Positions 1 to 10,675 of a DNA stretch of 64,000 nt are shown piece by piece. Positions within the stretch are counted from its first letter, which is position 1. Each line of letters begins with the position of its first letter. Source of the stretch: Thelephora terrestris (lineage: Eukaryota; Basidiomycota; Agaricomycetes; Thelephorales; Thelephoraceae); the NCBI GenBank assembly GCA_015956445.1, contig WIUZ02000002.1, positions 1,674,001 through 1,738,000 on the forward strand, given 5' to 3'. The position numbers and the translations under genes were made by a program. Below the pieces are notes generated by a model. It did not search any database. It saw nothing but the letters and a program-made list of their open reading frames with translations, and was not told the DNA's origin.

Positions 1-337
1 TTTCAGCCACAAGCGCCTCATTTTTAAGATTGAAATCGACCCGCCTAAATTCATCTGATTCGCCAAAGGCGAGGGTTATGTCCGTGAATGTCTCCATGAC
101 GGAGCTCGCGGCCTCGTCCATGAGTTGCAAAGCTCGGACGTCGTTTGGTTTCGCAAACTCGTGGTCTTCCGAAAATCTATAGAAATACAAAGTTAAACTG
201 TACGTCAAGCGCGAGGCAAAATTCTAAAACTGCCGATGGAAGGAATGGCCGTCGATCCTAAGCACGATGTATGTTTCTTGTAACAAAGGGTCGGGGAGTT
301 CGAAATTGCGCACGTAGGCGAACTTTGAGCCAGCCAT
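1..337 (-). CDS. THG1: tRNA-His guanylyltransferase THG1, N-terminal part (runs off the window)
   Basis: Thg1 adds the extra 5' G (G-1) to tRNA-His in the nucleus/cytoplasm. The protein begins [13 protein letters not shown], then ..[15 protein letters not shown]-like text (here [15 protein letters not shown]), [12 protein letters not shown] and [11 protein letters not shown]. These are the family's N-terminal signature, with the metal-binding D and G of RIDGH and the ESDEF motif. Exon 1 is 337-234. The first intron (233-177, 57 nt) begins GC and ends AG: only this splice restores H-R-F-S-E-D, because reading on gives a stop four codons later. A further intron seems to start after ESDEF near base 30. 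The ATG at 337 is the first in frame and matches the usual family start. It is divergent from the gene at 537, with 199 bp between the start codons. The C-terminus is outside the window. Confidence 0.9.
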
Positions 338-536
338 CGGCTGAAGAGGAGAGGACGGTGAACTTGATCACGCCTTCCTGATTTGGGGGCCTTTTCGCGT
401 GCTTCACATCAAATCACATCTCTGGGACGCTTGCCCGAGTCAGGGCGTCAGTCGACCTTGCACCACAACCACCACCACGCACGATTCAGCACCCAACACA
501 AGAAATTCCCTCATAAATACTTTATTAAACTTCTCA

Positions 537-1365
537 ATGTCCAGTTTGAACGTTCCAGGCCCTTCCCCGTACGCCTCCTTCTTCCGTCACCGCACCCTCG
601 GTCGTGCTCCCTCTCCTCCTACTTGGGCCTGCTATGAGCAGATACAGTACGACGACGAGTACAGCGATGATAGTGCCTCAGACGGCGACAGTCGCGATGA
701 GGATGAGGATGATGACGAGGACCGTGACCGCGATAATTCCTGCTCCGAAGACGATGAGGATTACGGACGTCATCCCGATTCCTCCTCATCTTCCATCCAG
801 GGTCACGAACCACCTCCATCTCCAGAGGACTGTGAGAAGAGCAGCGACTCCTCGGATGGTGCCAAGAAGGACGTCAAAGGCAAGGGTCGGGCGGTGGACC
901 CTGAGCACGAGGTCGCCGATTTGCCTCCCCCGCCTCCTCCGCCTCGGCTCCGTCCCAAGAAGCGACACTCAGGCCGCCGTGCTCGTACTCTCAGGCCTAT
1001 CCTCACCATTCACAAGAGCCAAGGCTTTGTATGGAATCAGGTACGCCACAATCTGTCGTGTCTGCCCTCCGAGTATAATTAAGCGCTCATATATCCCATC
1101 AACAGGACCTTTTCGTGCCTCCATATATCAAAGATCGCTGTGAGTCCAGAGCTTCTTTCTAACACCTGTCACCTTTTGATGTACCCGTTTCGCTACTTAT
1201 ATGCTAATCCATCTTCGTGTTTTAGACATTGCGTCGACCTCGCCGCCGAACTCTCGCGGATTCGTCTCGTCCTCCGTCTCGTCCACCGCTTCCTTCCCCG
1301 ATTACGAGGTCGAAGTCGTAGAGATCCGAGTGGACGAAGGCTATCTGGACAACATCATCCCCTGA
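537..1365 (+). CDS. Conserved protein of unknown function with acidic N-terminus
   Basis: Three exons (537-1040, 1106-1139, 1226-1365) join in phase into a 225-aa protein. Residues about 35-95 are a strongly acidic, Asp/Ser-rich stretch. A proline run and a basic Arg-rich patch (about 125-160) follow. The conserved-looking C-terminal part reads GFVWNQDLFVPPYIKDRY, crossing both splice junctions, and ends VEVVEIRVDEGYLDNIIP. The way this segment is built across three exons argues strongly for a real gene. I do not recognise the family. The acidic and basic blocks suggest a nuclear or regulatory protein, but that is only inference. It shares a short divergent promoter with THG1 and is convergent with UBP8. 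Confidence 0.75.
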
Positions 1366-1721
1366 ATCAATGTATCCTCTACACTCCTCAATCCTCCCTG
1401 TTATCTAGTATCGCACTTGCCAACTCCTTCCTCGTCTCGTTTTACTTGTATAGTTCGCTATCCCCACGCTTCCTCGTCAAACCACTGTAGAATCGTTCGC
1501 ATACAGGCTTACTTACACTCCCGGCTCTAGGTATCATAACTTGTTTCCTTACTTTCTCTTACCGGTTTCGCCTCTTACTCTTTCGAAAATGACATTTATC
1601 TCAACTCACGCCATTAGATGCGAGCGATAATAAAGGGCATCTATCTACAACGCATCGGGCATAGTATACAAACAACTAGGTAAATAAGGAAACGGAGGCG
1701 GCCGGTCAACAACAGGGCGGG
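1366..1721. other. Intergenic, convergent 3' ends
   Basis: 356 bp between the stop codons of the acidic protein gene and UBP8. AT-rich and pyrimidine-rich stretches (for example around 1550-1700) would fit 3' UTRs and polyadenylation signals of both genes. I see no further gene. Confidence 0.5.
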
Positions 1722-3771
1722 TCAAATAGTGGCGAGTATATCGTTATCGACTTCTTTCATCCTCTCCAGTTCCTTTTCCTTCTCTCTTTGCCTCTCTTTT
1801 ACGATCTCCGTCTCACGGATAAGTACGTAAGTTGGCGTCATGTAAGGCTTGTAATCCAGGTGCTTCTTCACGTAGAAACACATATATGCGGGTGATTTCA
1901 GGCATTGCGTCAGAGTCGTCGGCGTCACCTTCTCATCATCAAACCGGTACCACTAGAGCCACGAATGAATGAAAATTCAGCTAGGACAGGGGCCGAATAA
2001 ATTGAAACCCACCTCTTGCCGGAACCGAGCGAAGTTGGTGTAATGTCCGTTGTCGATCTGTCCTTCGTGGCATATAACGGCGAAGAGGTCATATTCGTAC
2101 AGCGCGTCCGGGCCAGGATATCTTTACACATTTTTTTGGTGGGTCAGCCACTCCAACGTGTGGGTCGACAATTCGAAATACTGCTTACGGAAAGGACTCC
2201 GACGCGGAAGCTTTCGCCTTGCCCTTCATTGCACCCTTTCCGCCCCCGCTCACGACGAACGTGGTGTACGGCGCCATGTTGATCGCGGCGGGAAACCTTA
2301 CCCGCGTGTCGATCTTCTTCGCGGCCGTCTTGTCGGCCGTTCGATGTTCGAATCTCTGAAATGCGGTATTTTGTCGCCTCTGATGGTAGAGAATCGGTTC
2401 GAGTACACCCTTACCTTGAATTGGACACTCAGAACCGGCGGAAGCTCACGAATGCTTAGCTGCTTGGTGACTTGCTATAGTCCGGTGGGTCAAATAGGGA
2501 TGAGCGAGGAGGGATGGAAGACTCACGTGTGGGGCCTGCTTGCACTTGCTGCAACTATACTCTTTCGAACCAAGCGTTTCCGGTTTTGTGAACCTTCTCA
2601 AGCACGAACCAAGCGTGGCCTCGGAATCCTTATCCCCTTCTACCTCCAAGCTGATATCCAGCATCGGATCCACAGTCGACGTAGTGTTCCCGCACCTCTC
2701 ACACTTCACCTCACTGTGCAGCTGACCCAAGAAGGTTGTGTGAATGATACAGTTGCACGATACGTTTGTCGACCCCCGGGAGGTAGCGTGGATCTGATTT
2801 AGCGCCGCGATGAAAAATTCGTGGGCGTCTCGCTGCGCGTATCCAGACAGTTCCGAAGAAGCTCTCCACGTGGTGGCCAAAAACGAGATTGGACCGTATG
2901 GCACCGTATCACCCGAATAGATCTCCGAGAAAAGGTTGTCAAACTCGCAGCAGGTACAGTCGGTATTCTTGCACGTCGCGCGGTTATGTTTGCCGCTGAG
3001 GAAGTAGTTGCGGAGGAGTGGGTTGTGGATGAAGGATTGCAGGACGACGTTTAAGAAACACGTTTGGCCGAGGTTCAGGAGACCGCGACGGCTTTCGCAC
3101 GGGATCTGGATGGCATCTTTTAGTGCGGTGGTGTCCTTTTCGTCCGAAGTCCAAGGTTTGTAGGCTTCACGAGTCTTCTTCGTGACTGTCGTATCTTAGC
3201 CGCGTGGGAGAGAGCACGGATAGGCGGTTCATACCTTGAAACCTGGTCTCAGCTTCTTCGGCTTTCAAAACCGCCGTGGAAAAGAGACCCTCAAACGTTG
3301 TGTTCAAGATGAAGTTGTCACATTGTGAGCAGAACACACGCCCAGTCTTGGGATCAGCGCCTGGGGGCGAGCGTCAGACCGCAGCTCGCATCGAGATAAG
3401 GTTTGGTTCGAGAGCTCACAGAAGAAGTGACCGGTGGTCCTCAAGTGGCTACGAATATGACCTCTCGTCCAACACCCCGAGTACGAGCAATGGAGGCAAA
3501 CGAATGGCCGTGGCAGGGTCACGCTACAAGTCCCACACGTAGGCGACGCGACCTTTCCTTTTGTATCAATACCGTGATTCGTGTGCATGAGAGTATGATC
3601 ACATACCTTCCGCCGCTTACTCGGATGAATCGAATCATGTGTCCGTTGGAAGTACCAAGTTGACGCGGTCTTGAACTTCCCTGATAACGCGACCTTCTCG
3701 GGACCCTCCAAAGCTTCGACGATATGCGTACACCTCTCGCTCCCTTCACTCTGGTCCGAAATGTCCGACAT
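1722..3771 (-). CDS. UBP8: SAGA-complex ubiquitin carboxyl-terminal hydrolase (Ubp8/USP22 type)
   Basis: Cysteine protease that removes ubiquitin from histone H2B as part of the SAGA deubiquitination module. The reading frame starts at ATG 3771 (MSDISDQSEGSERCTHIVEA) and crosses about eight small introns. An N-terminal ZnF-UBP domain is visible: CTHI, then TCGTC, CLHCSYSGCW, HIRSHLRTTGHFFC and VFCSQCDNFI. The USP core follows with its Cys box GLLNLGQTCFLN, a zinc-finger insert (CERCGN and CSKCKQ), the His box DNGHYTNFARF and the Asp segment WYRFDDEKVT. All three catalytic residues (Cys, His, Asp) are present. The C-terminus is a charged helical tail ending DNDILATI. This is the full family architecture with no breaks, so I take it as functional. 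It is divergent from the HIT gene at 4149. Confidence 0.92.
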
Positions 3772-4148
3772 GGATTGACGAGACGAGTTGCAGCACCTCC
3801 GCTTGCTGTGTGACTATCAATGTGTTTCTGTGGGTCATGCAAAGGTCGAAATGAGATCCGCGAGAACACGAATTGCGGTTCAAAGATGACTCTCTGATCC
3901 TCCAGTTGTGTAAGAGTAGAGTGGGTGGTTAATAGCTGGGTGCCAACCACATCGCCTGGCGAAGGCGTCGGGGGGGTTGTTACAATGAGGGCGACCTCGA
4001 GTTACAGCCACAAGAATTGATCGGGCGGGTTACTCGCACGTGACGTGACGCGAGAGGTTTTGCGAATTCTCTGCCAATTACCTGCCAATGACTGAGCAGA
4101 GCGTGCCCATCTCGGTCGCAATGCAAGGTTTCTTCGTTCGCTTCCATC
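3772..4148. promoter_or_regulatory. Shared divergent promoter region UBP8 / HIT gene
   Basis: 377 bp between two divergent start codons. No obvious TATA box or coding exon was found. It must hold both 5' UTRs and promoters. Confidence 0.35.
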
Positions 4149-4870
4149 ATGTCGTGCCTCAGGTTTGCTGCAATAGACGTTCGTAGGCCTGTAAGACGAT
4201 GCATCTTCTGCGAGGCGTCGTCTGAGAATGGGTTTAACATCGTCTTTGAGGTGAGCTGAGCACCAGGGCACCGTAGCTGGACATTGTCTGATATATTTGA
4301 GTAGGACCAAGATTACGTCGCCTTCAAGGACCGCAGTCCTGCCGCCGAACATCATCTCCTGGTGATTCCGAGAACACACGTCGGTGCGGCTTAGCACTCC
4401 TTTAGAAGACCAGGGGCGGAGAATAACGCGAACTTTGTGCTTCGCTCAGCGACCGTGAAGACAATAGCCAAAGCAGATATCCCCATGCGTGAGTCTACGC
4501 TCATTTCACGCAATACCCACCTTACGAGTTATCTCGATAGTCACGACAATGAAGGGTATCGGTACAAGGCTTTTTGACGATCTCGGAGTGCCACCCGAGA
4601 ACCGAAAGTATGCACCCCTAAGCCACCCGCTCAATGAAGCGTGTAACTCACATCATCCACAGGATGGGCTTCCACATTCCCCCTTTTAATTCGATAAACC
4701 ACCTGCATCTACACCTACTCTCGTTACCCACTCGTGGAATACGGAAATTCGAGTTCCCTGCTTCGAAGGGAAAGGAGGGAAAGTCCAAGGGCTTCAGCTG
4801 GTTTGTTGAGGTGGACCAGGCTATCGAAATACTCCAGCAGGAGAAGAGTATCGGTGTGTTCCCCTGCTGA
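4149..4870 (+). CDS. HIT-domain (histidine triad) nucleotide-binding protein, HINT3-like
   Basis: Exons 4149-4250, 4305-4383, 4450-4488, 4529-4607 and 4663-4870 join in phase into a 168-aa protein. After a CIFC motif (residues about 18-21), typical of zinc-bearing HIT proteins, come DYVAFKDRSPAAEHHLLVIP (the N-terminal HIT strand) and THVATVKTIAKADIPM. The C-terminal half has MGFHIPPFNSI, then the histidine triad NHLHLHLLSLP, and SWFVEVDQAIEIL. This matches the HINT3 branch of HIT nucleotide hydrolases (AMP-lysine or phosphoramidate hydrolases) in order and length; human HINT3 is 182 aa. All catalytic histidines are visible. A decayed tandem copy lies downstream. Confidence 0.88.
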
Positions 4871-5186
4871 TGTTGATTCATTGCCTCCGTCCACGCGCAC
4901 TTTCGTCCGGATACATGTTGGTATGTGCAGATACTGTTTATCAAATCCATCTTGTTTGTTTTTGCGACGAGCTTGCTGTTCGAGAGGTGGAGAATTTGAT
5001 CAGGTCAGCTGAAATGAAATTATCATGACGGATACAGCAGCATAATGGTCGCCCATTCATTTCCAAAAGTGGTCAGTACCAAGTTGAATCACCAAGCTCC
5101 AAGTCTCCAACTACTCGCCTATCACAGGACCGAACAGAGCCTCCCCGTCTCAGCCGCAATGCAAATTATTCTCTTTCGCTTTCACC

Positions 5187-5850
5187 ATTTCATGCCTCAG
5201 GTTCGCTGTAACGGCGTTCGCGCGCCTGCGGGACCATGCCTTTCCCGCGGCGCACTAGAAACATCGTATTCGAGGTGAGCAACGCACTAGTGCACACAGC
5301 TGGACACCGTTTGATACGCCCGACCGAAACCAAGATCACGTCGCCTTCAAGGGCCGTAGCCCTGCCGCTAGGCATCATATCCTGGTGATTCCTCGAACAC
5401 ACGTCGGTGCGACTTAGGCCTCCCTCAACCGTGAAGACTTCACCTCGAGCAGATATTCCTATGCGTGAGCTTACACTCAGTTCGTGTGATACGTACCCAC
5501 CTTACGGGCTATCCCGATAGTCTCCACCACGAAGGGGATTATCACCGGCGCTTTGAACGACCTCCGCGTACCACCTGAGGCACCTGTTCATGAAGCATAT
5601 AACCAGAAATCGTCTGCCAGATCGACTTTTACATTCGCCCTCTCAATTCGATTGACACCTGCATCTCCATCTACTCTCGTCACCGACTCGTGGGGTACAG
5701 AAATTTGAGTTCCCCGTATTCAAGGGAACATACAGCGAGTCAAAAGGGTTCAGTCGGTTTGTCAAGGTGGGCTGGGATATCGAGGTACTACAGGCCGCCG
5801 GGGGAAGAGTGCCAATGTGTTCCATTGCTAATGTTGATCCCCAGTCCCTG
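5187..5850 (+). pseudogene. Decayed tandem copy of the HIT gene
   Basis: The segment follows the HIT gene exon by exon (SCLRFAV, DHVAFKGRSPAARHHILVIP, KGFSRFVKV) but is broken in several ways. The start codon position reads ATT instead of ATG. The first-exon CIFC motif is replaced by unrelated residues. The acceptors before exons 2, 3 and 4 have lost AG: the exon 3 junction reads CTCAA where the intact copy has CTCAG, and the exon 4 junction reads CGGG for CGAG. A one-base deletion just before the histidine triad puts HLHLH out of frame with the upstream NSI. Similarity extends into flanking DNA (about 5050-5950 against 4000-4950), so this is a tandem duplication of about 1 kb followed by decay. 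Confidence 0.8.
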
Positions 5851-6252
5851 TCCGCACACTTTCATCGATATGTTGGCACCGCTCATCAGATTCATTTCGT
5901 TCTCTTTCGTGACAAGGCTGCCGTGTCGGCCCGCCATGATATGGCTGAGGCACAACCGTGACGCGCCACTGGCATGGCGTCAATGCTTCTCTTTCAAAAT
6001 ATTGATAGATCCGAATGTCTTTGTTTCTTTCTCTCGTAGATACACGCGGCCTACCTAGCTGCGAATATAAATTTGAGCTGTATCTACCTCAGAACGCTCA
6101 TCCCCTTTCTTTTCTTTCGCCCTCTACTCTTACATCGCTGTAGTACTGGCTCAAGACGACCATCGTGCATCCCCTTCATTCCAAAAGCGAACACTCTAAG
6201 CTAGCCAAACACAGTTCCGCCACACTCCTGCAACGTTAACCCAGAGTCGCCG
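5851..6252. other. Intergenic, upstream of BTB gene
   Basis: About 400 bp holding the tail of the HIT duplication and a pyrimidine-rich stretch (about 6095-6135) typical of fungal promoters near transcription starts. No gene is visible. Confidence 0.4.
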
Positions 6253-8202
6253 ATGCCAGTAAGACGGAGGGGTCCTGCAGCATTCTCTCCCCCCATTGCG
6301 ATGCAGCAATCTATCTGGGATTCTATCACAGAGGGGAATTTCATTGACGCGAAGGTTTTCGCATACTCAGGACGCGCGCGTGGATCCGGGCGAGTGCATA
6401 CGCCGAAACCACTGTTTGTCAACACCCATGTGCTGGCGAGTGCATGCGCCTACTTTCGATCCAGTACGCCCGGCTCCCTTTCCGTCGAAGATCTCTGGTT
6501 TATCATCCCCACAGCGTTCGATCTCTCCGATGGCATCGAAACCAGCCTGACGGCAGGACTTCCTCCAGGATTAGATGCTACTTTCGACATTGAAGAGAAT
6601 TCTTTGACCGATGATTACAATGATGTTGAGCAATACCCTGCCGATGAAGTCTTTGTAGATGCCGAAGTGCCTAGTGAAACGCGTGTAGAAGGACCTCCAG
6701 AAATCCCAGAAAGGACTGTCAAAGCATATCTGGTCAAGTACACGCCATACAACACGTTCGTTCACAACTTGTGAAATCCAACCTGTCCACTGATGGAAGT
6801 GTAGCCTACGCGCGATCATCTGGTACATCTACTCAGGAGAGATATTTTTCTCCACAGCTCTTCCAGGCCACCCGGTGGCCTCTGTCGAATCCATCTATCA
6901 ATTTGCAGAAGAGGTTCGTATCGCGCATGAACACGATCACCGCTTCCTGGCTGAAATTGTGGCAGCACGGGATGGACCACCTTAGATCACTAGCCTTCAG
7001 AAGGATCGTTGCACCTATCAATGACATGCACCAATCGAGGTTGATACAAGACGCATTCAGCCCTTTCGCTTCTCGGTAAGCCCCGCCTACCGCCACAAGG
7101 TTTACGGCCTAACCTCCGACGTATGCCGCGCAGACACCCGCAGATCCGTGATGTCTACGTCCGGCGACTTCGATATTTTCTAGCCTACGGACCCAACGAG
7201 CAGTTTCAACAAGAACTAACTCGTTATTTTTCTGGGGAGCTTCCTCGTAGCAGGGACCTTCTCGCATCCCTATTACGGTCCGTCATGGATGAACCAGATA
7301 CTGGGGTCCCTTCAGGAGAAGATGACAACCGCAATGCTATCCTGAGGGTGTCCGTTCCCTGGCCGGCTAGGACCAAAACTGCACTGCTTAAGTCGTTGGA
7401 CTGTGGCACCTTTGAAGACATACGTGTTGCAGTTCCCTCGGGCCCAGAACCAACAGAACCCCATATTCACTTCGCTGGGGGTGTGGATGAGCAGGTTGGC
7501 GCCACAATCTCACGCCGTACGTCCCCAGATGATCACGGAAGCGAGCTGATGACAGATGATAATCTTCCAGTTTGTCAGTCAGAATCCGATACTGAAATAT
7601 CACTTTTGACGTTGGTGAACAACTGGTCATAATCGCTACTCCGTTTCTGATGCTACGCTAGTTGGCGGGCCATTGCGTACTATGTGTACACCAATTGTAT
7701 CAGCTTCAAGCCTCTTGGATCGCAAAACGTTGAAACGACTCCGGCTCACGGTCCTTCAGATGCGCAATTTCGAGGATATCAATGCTCGCCGAGGGAAGCA
7801 CTACATGTGGCTCGCCAGGTATGCAATTTTTTTCACGTTCTTTCACGGCTTTTTTTGACACAATCTGCACAGCTCCCCAACTATAACGCATTAGTTAATC
7901 TTGTGGCCAACGAGATCGCCTCACAGTTGACCCCGGAGAACGTCGTCGAGGAGATGTTTCGGAATTCACCAGCGTCAATCCCATCTCTCCTCCTCACTCG
8001 ACCTCTTACTGACAAGCAAATCAGGCCAACACAAATCATTGACAGAGGGGTAGAAATTATCCAGGAGAATCGTGGAAGTACTCAAATCCGCTCCCAGTTG
8101 CAGAGGATACTTGAGGATGCTGCATCTGGGGACAACTCGGCAAATGCTGCTGCATTCTTTGCGTGCTTCACTCAGCTTCTTCGAAGGGTCGACCAGCTCT
8201 GA
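6253..8202 (+). CDS. Tandem BTB/POZ-type protein (paralogue 1)
   Basis: BTB domains mediate protein-protein contacts, often as adaptors or transcriptional regulators; the partner here is unknown. The frame begins MPVRRRGPAAFSPPIAMQQS. A BTB start (WDSITEGNFIDAKVFAYSGR, then LFVNTHVLASACAYFRS) follows. After an intron, an acidic loop precedes VKAYLVKYTPYNT and CSLRAIIWYIYSGEI, the BTB core strand and helix. Next come QFAEE, HGMDHLRSLAF, FASR and PQIRDVY. A second, weaker BTB half repeats the scheme: DCGTFEDIRV, SWRAIAYYVYTNCISFKPLG, then LTPENVVEEMF near the end. Several introns (for example after YFRS, after YNTF and after FAEE) are needed to keep frame, and the junctions I checked by hand fit. 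A paralogue sits at 34038 with the same exon plan. It appears intact. Confidence 0.72.
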
Positions 8203-8289
8203 TAGGCATGGTCCTGAGGTTTCATTCAACTGTTGCATAGGCGTGTTCATCTTGTAAAAATCTAGCCTTGTAGTCGTCAAAAAATTGTA

Positions 8290-8600
8290 GTGCCTGGTGA
8301 GCCAGGAGTCCCCCATGGAATGTGGGACAGTGAGCGGTGGTGACTGTCTTCGCTATCGGTTTCGGGTGTCGCCTGTACTGAAGCGCGTCTGGACGAGTTG
8401 GGTCTGGGCTTTGCACAACGATGCCACCATATTGACCCCTCGGTGTCTGCTGTACTTTCGGACGAAGGAAGCATTGCAATCGGCAAGGAATGCGGGGGAG
8501 GCAGTGGGACGGGAGGCGAATAAGGATGGCCTCGGCGAAACTATGATCGAGGAAGAGGGAATTCTGATGTCGAGGAACGAGACGCACGCATAAAGCGGAA
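8290..8600 (-). pseudogene. Fragment matching the 5' end of the Ca2+/H+ exchanger gene
   Basis: On the minus strand this segment parallels the leader and first coding exon of the exchanger at 10676: the CGTCTCGTTCCTCGACAT leader, then a coding start MLPSSESTADTE against MLPSPERTAGTE, and a YGGIVVQSPDP-like stretch against HGGIIVESPVP. The start and the downstream part are in different frames, so it is frameshifted. It ends without the membrane-domain exons. I read it as a dead copy. A similar solo fragment lies at 29860-30153. Confidence 0.65.
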
Positions 8601-8794
8601 AATAAGACTGCTCTTTGGACGGATAAGTAAGAGGATTTGAAAAGGGGGGGGGGGTGGAATTATCGCTCGGCTGATCCAAGGCTGATCACGCGATTAGGCT
8701 AGTATGCAACCTGACTGGCGGGGCGAGGCAGTGCTTGTCACTATGCGTCTATGGCCCGACCCGAGTACGCACTCTCTACCCAGACGCACCATCG

Positions 8795-8944
8795 GATGAC
8801 GATGGAGACGTGCACTGGACGGAATGCTGAACGTCCATCAAGTGATGAAGATAGAGACGTGCACTGCCAGACGGAATGCTGAACGTCCGTCAAGGGATGA
8901 CGATAGAGACGTGCACTGGACGGAATGTTGAAAGTCCGTCAAGT
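8795..8944. repeat. Three tandem copies of a 49-52 bp unit
   Basis: Units at 8795-8843, 8844-8895 and 8896-8944 each begin GATGA(C/A)GAT(G/A)GAGACG and contain GGAATG(C/T)TGAA(C/A)GTCC. The middle copy has a 3-bp insertion. They lie between two exchanger relics, in DNA with no gene. Confidence 0.85.
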
Positions 8945-8959
8945 AGTTTCCTACATGTG

Positions 8960-9560
8960 CCTTACAACTGACTGCCCCCGAAAAACACAGTGCGAGGACA
9001 GCCTCTCGGTCTCAGCTGCGCGGCCATCACTCGAGCGCTCATGGCGCGTGGGTTATCTTCTATGAGACCGATGGTCGTTGGCAGAGAGAGGAGCTTCGGT
9101 TCCGTCTTGCTTGGTCCAGTGTGATGAGCGTACCCAACTGTATCGAGCCTCGACCGAACTTGCGTCATCGCACAAGTGCTTGTAAGAGAAGAGCTGGAAG
9201 TGGATGTACGAAAGGTACACTTTGACGCAAAAATACCGCCCAATGTCAGGGCGGGAGTTCCAACAAAAGCCAAAAACTCAAACCCACTAATCTGACTGTT
9301 CCCTGCTGGCATGTCCACCCTAATTCACGACATGACGCATAGTCCATCGTCACGTAAACATGAGGGGACTGAAAGTTTAGCAAACGTGCGAACTTTATAG
9401 GGCGCCAATGAATAGGCGCGAGGTGGACTCGGACATCGATGACGACAAGTATTAACGAGGATGATTTGAATTTGGTAATAGCACCCAATGATTCGATAGA
9501 TAAGATCTCAGACAGGACGCCGTCAGCGTCCACATGATGAATCTGGGAAGTGTGCATGAA
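8960..9560 (-). pseudogene. Relic of the central part of a Ca2+/H+ exchanger gene
   Basis: The reverse strand matches the intron-rich middle of the intact exchanger (about 11990-12450), including intron text such as the ATGTGGACGCTGACG word, the CTCGCGCCTATTCATTGGCGCC word and the GCGTCAAAGTGTACCTTTCGTAC junction leading to the QLFSHKNL-like exon. Because introns are retained, it arose by DNA duplication, not retroposition. It is full of small indels. It lies 5' (on its own strand) of the 5' fragment at 8290-8600, so the order is scrambled. Confidence 0.6.
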
Positions 9561-10012
9561 CACACTCAGATCGTGAACTGGCAAAGTTGTCCGCTTAGTA
9601 AACCTGTGAAGTTCCGCCTGCAAAGAGACAGAAGGCAACTGGAAGGACCTGCACAGGTAGCCGGACCAAACGCGAGACGCTTGCCAGTACTGAGTACAGT
9701 ACTGAGGGAGAGGCGTGGTTTCGGTGATGGACCTTCCGAATCGGGCGGGTGAAAATCCCACTAGAGCCCGAAACGAAGAGGGACGGGGCTACTACATGTA
9801 ACCCGAGCTGTCGTTCCATTTCGATCACGAGTCGGCCCTCTACCCCTGGCGTCGTGGATCATCGATCATCGATCATCCGCTATATCGGAGGCCTATCCAT
9901 ATGGTCAACTCTCGAAATTGAGGTTCGTGGACCAAAACCCCACAAATCTATCTATGAATCCTAGGAGGTGCTACTAGAACGACGTTTCGTTTGAAATACT
10001 CCTATTCTCTCT

Positions 10013-10378
10013 TTGTTTGCTCACAGCTCGTGGACTTGCTACTCTCACTGTCAACCTTCCTTTACACAATCAACTAGTTCCCACCGCTCGTGTCGGTCGA
10101 CCATACTCCTGGACGTTCTCGGATCACTCGTCCACTATAGACTCTGGGGCTCCCTGGCTTACACTGCATCTGGTCTCCCCTCTTGGTTGCCCTTTCACCC
10201 GGAAACTCATACATTCAGCGGCACACCATTTGTAGGCGACGAAGGGCTCCATCTAGTGGATGTGACGGCTCGGCAAGGTTCCTCGTCTGTGTGTTTCTAC
10301 AGTATAATGGACAGCCCTCAGCTGCACGTCTCCTACCACCCAAGCCTTCAAGAGGTTTTCCCGTCACAGCGCCATTGA
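10013..10378 (+). pseudogene. Frameshifted fragment with cadherin-like AXL2-type domain
   Basis: Two overlapping frames together give one recognisable domain. The first frame reads VNLPLHNQLVPTARVGRPYS followed by WTFSDHSSTIDSG. The second continues SLAYTASGLPSWLPF, then THTFSGTPFVGDEG and LHLVDVTA. This is the dystroglycan-type cadherin-like repeat of Axl2-like cell-polarity surface proteins. The switch of frame near 10145-10155 has no GT/AG pair around it, so I read it as a frameshift in a gene fragment. No signal peptide, further repeats or transmembrane segment follow before the exchanger promoter. Confidence 0.5.
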
Positions 10379-10460
10379 AGGCTTTCAGCGCCATTAAACC
10401 CCTACTTTTGAACAAAGGCCGGTACCCGTCCTAAAATTCGGAGCAGGCGAGGATGGAAAG

Positions 10461-10468
10461 TATTTAAG
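10461..10468 (+). promoter_or_regulatory. TATA-like box of the Ca2+/H+ exchanger gene
   Basis: TATTTAAG followed by a C/T-rich tract (10500-10560), about 215 bp before the chosen ATG. The leader contains a GTACG donor-like site, so a 5' UTR intron is possible. Confidence 0.35.
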
Positions 10469-10675
10469 AACGCGCCCCATCGTCTTCGTCGAGTATCCCA
10501 TCCCCCTCTCCACATCCTCTTATTCAAGCCAGACCACAGCTTTCTCTCTACTCAATGTGTACGTCTCGTTCCTCGACATTTGAATTCCCTCTTTCCCCGT
10601 CATCGCTTCGCCGAGTTTTCCTTATCTGCCTCCCGTGCTATTGCTCCCCCCGCATCCTGCAACTTGCTGATTCTG

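Noticed and set aside
619-1009. Long open frames antisense to the acidic gene at 537
   Set aside because: Low-complexity mirror of the Asp/Ser and Pro codons; no start context, introns or motif.
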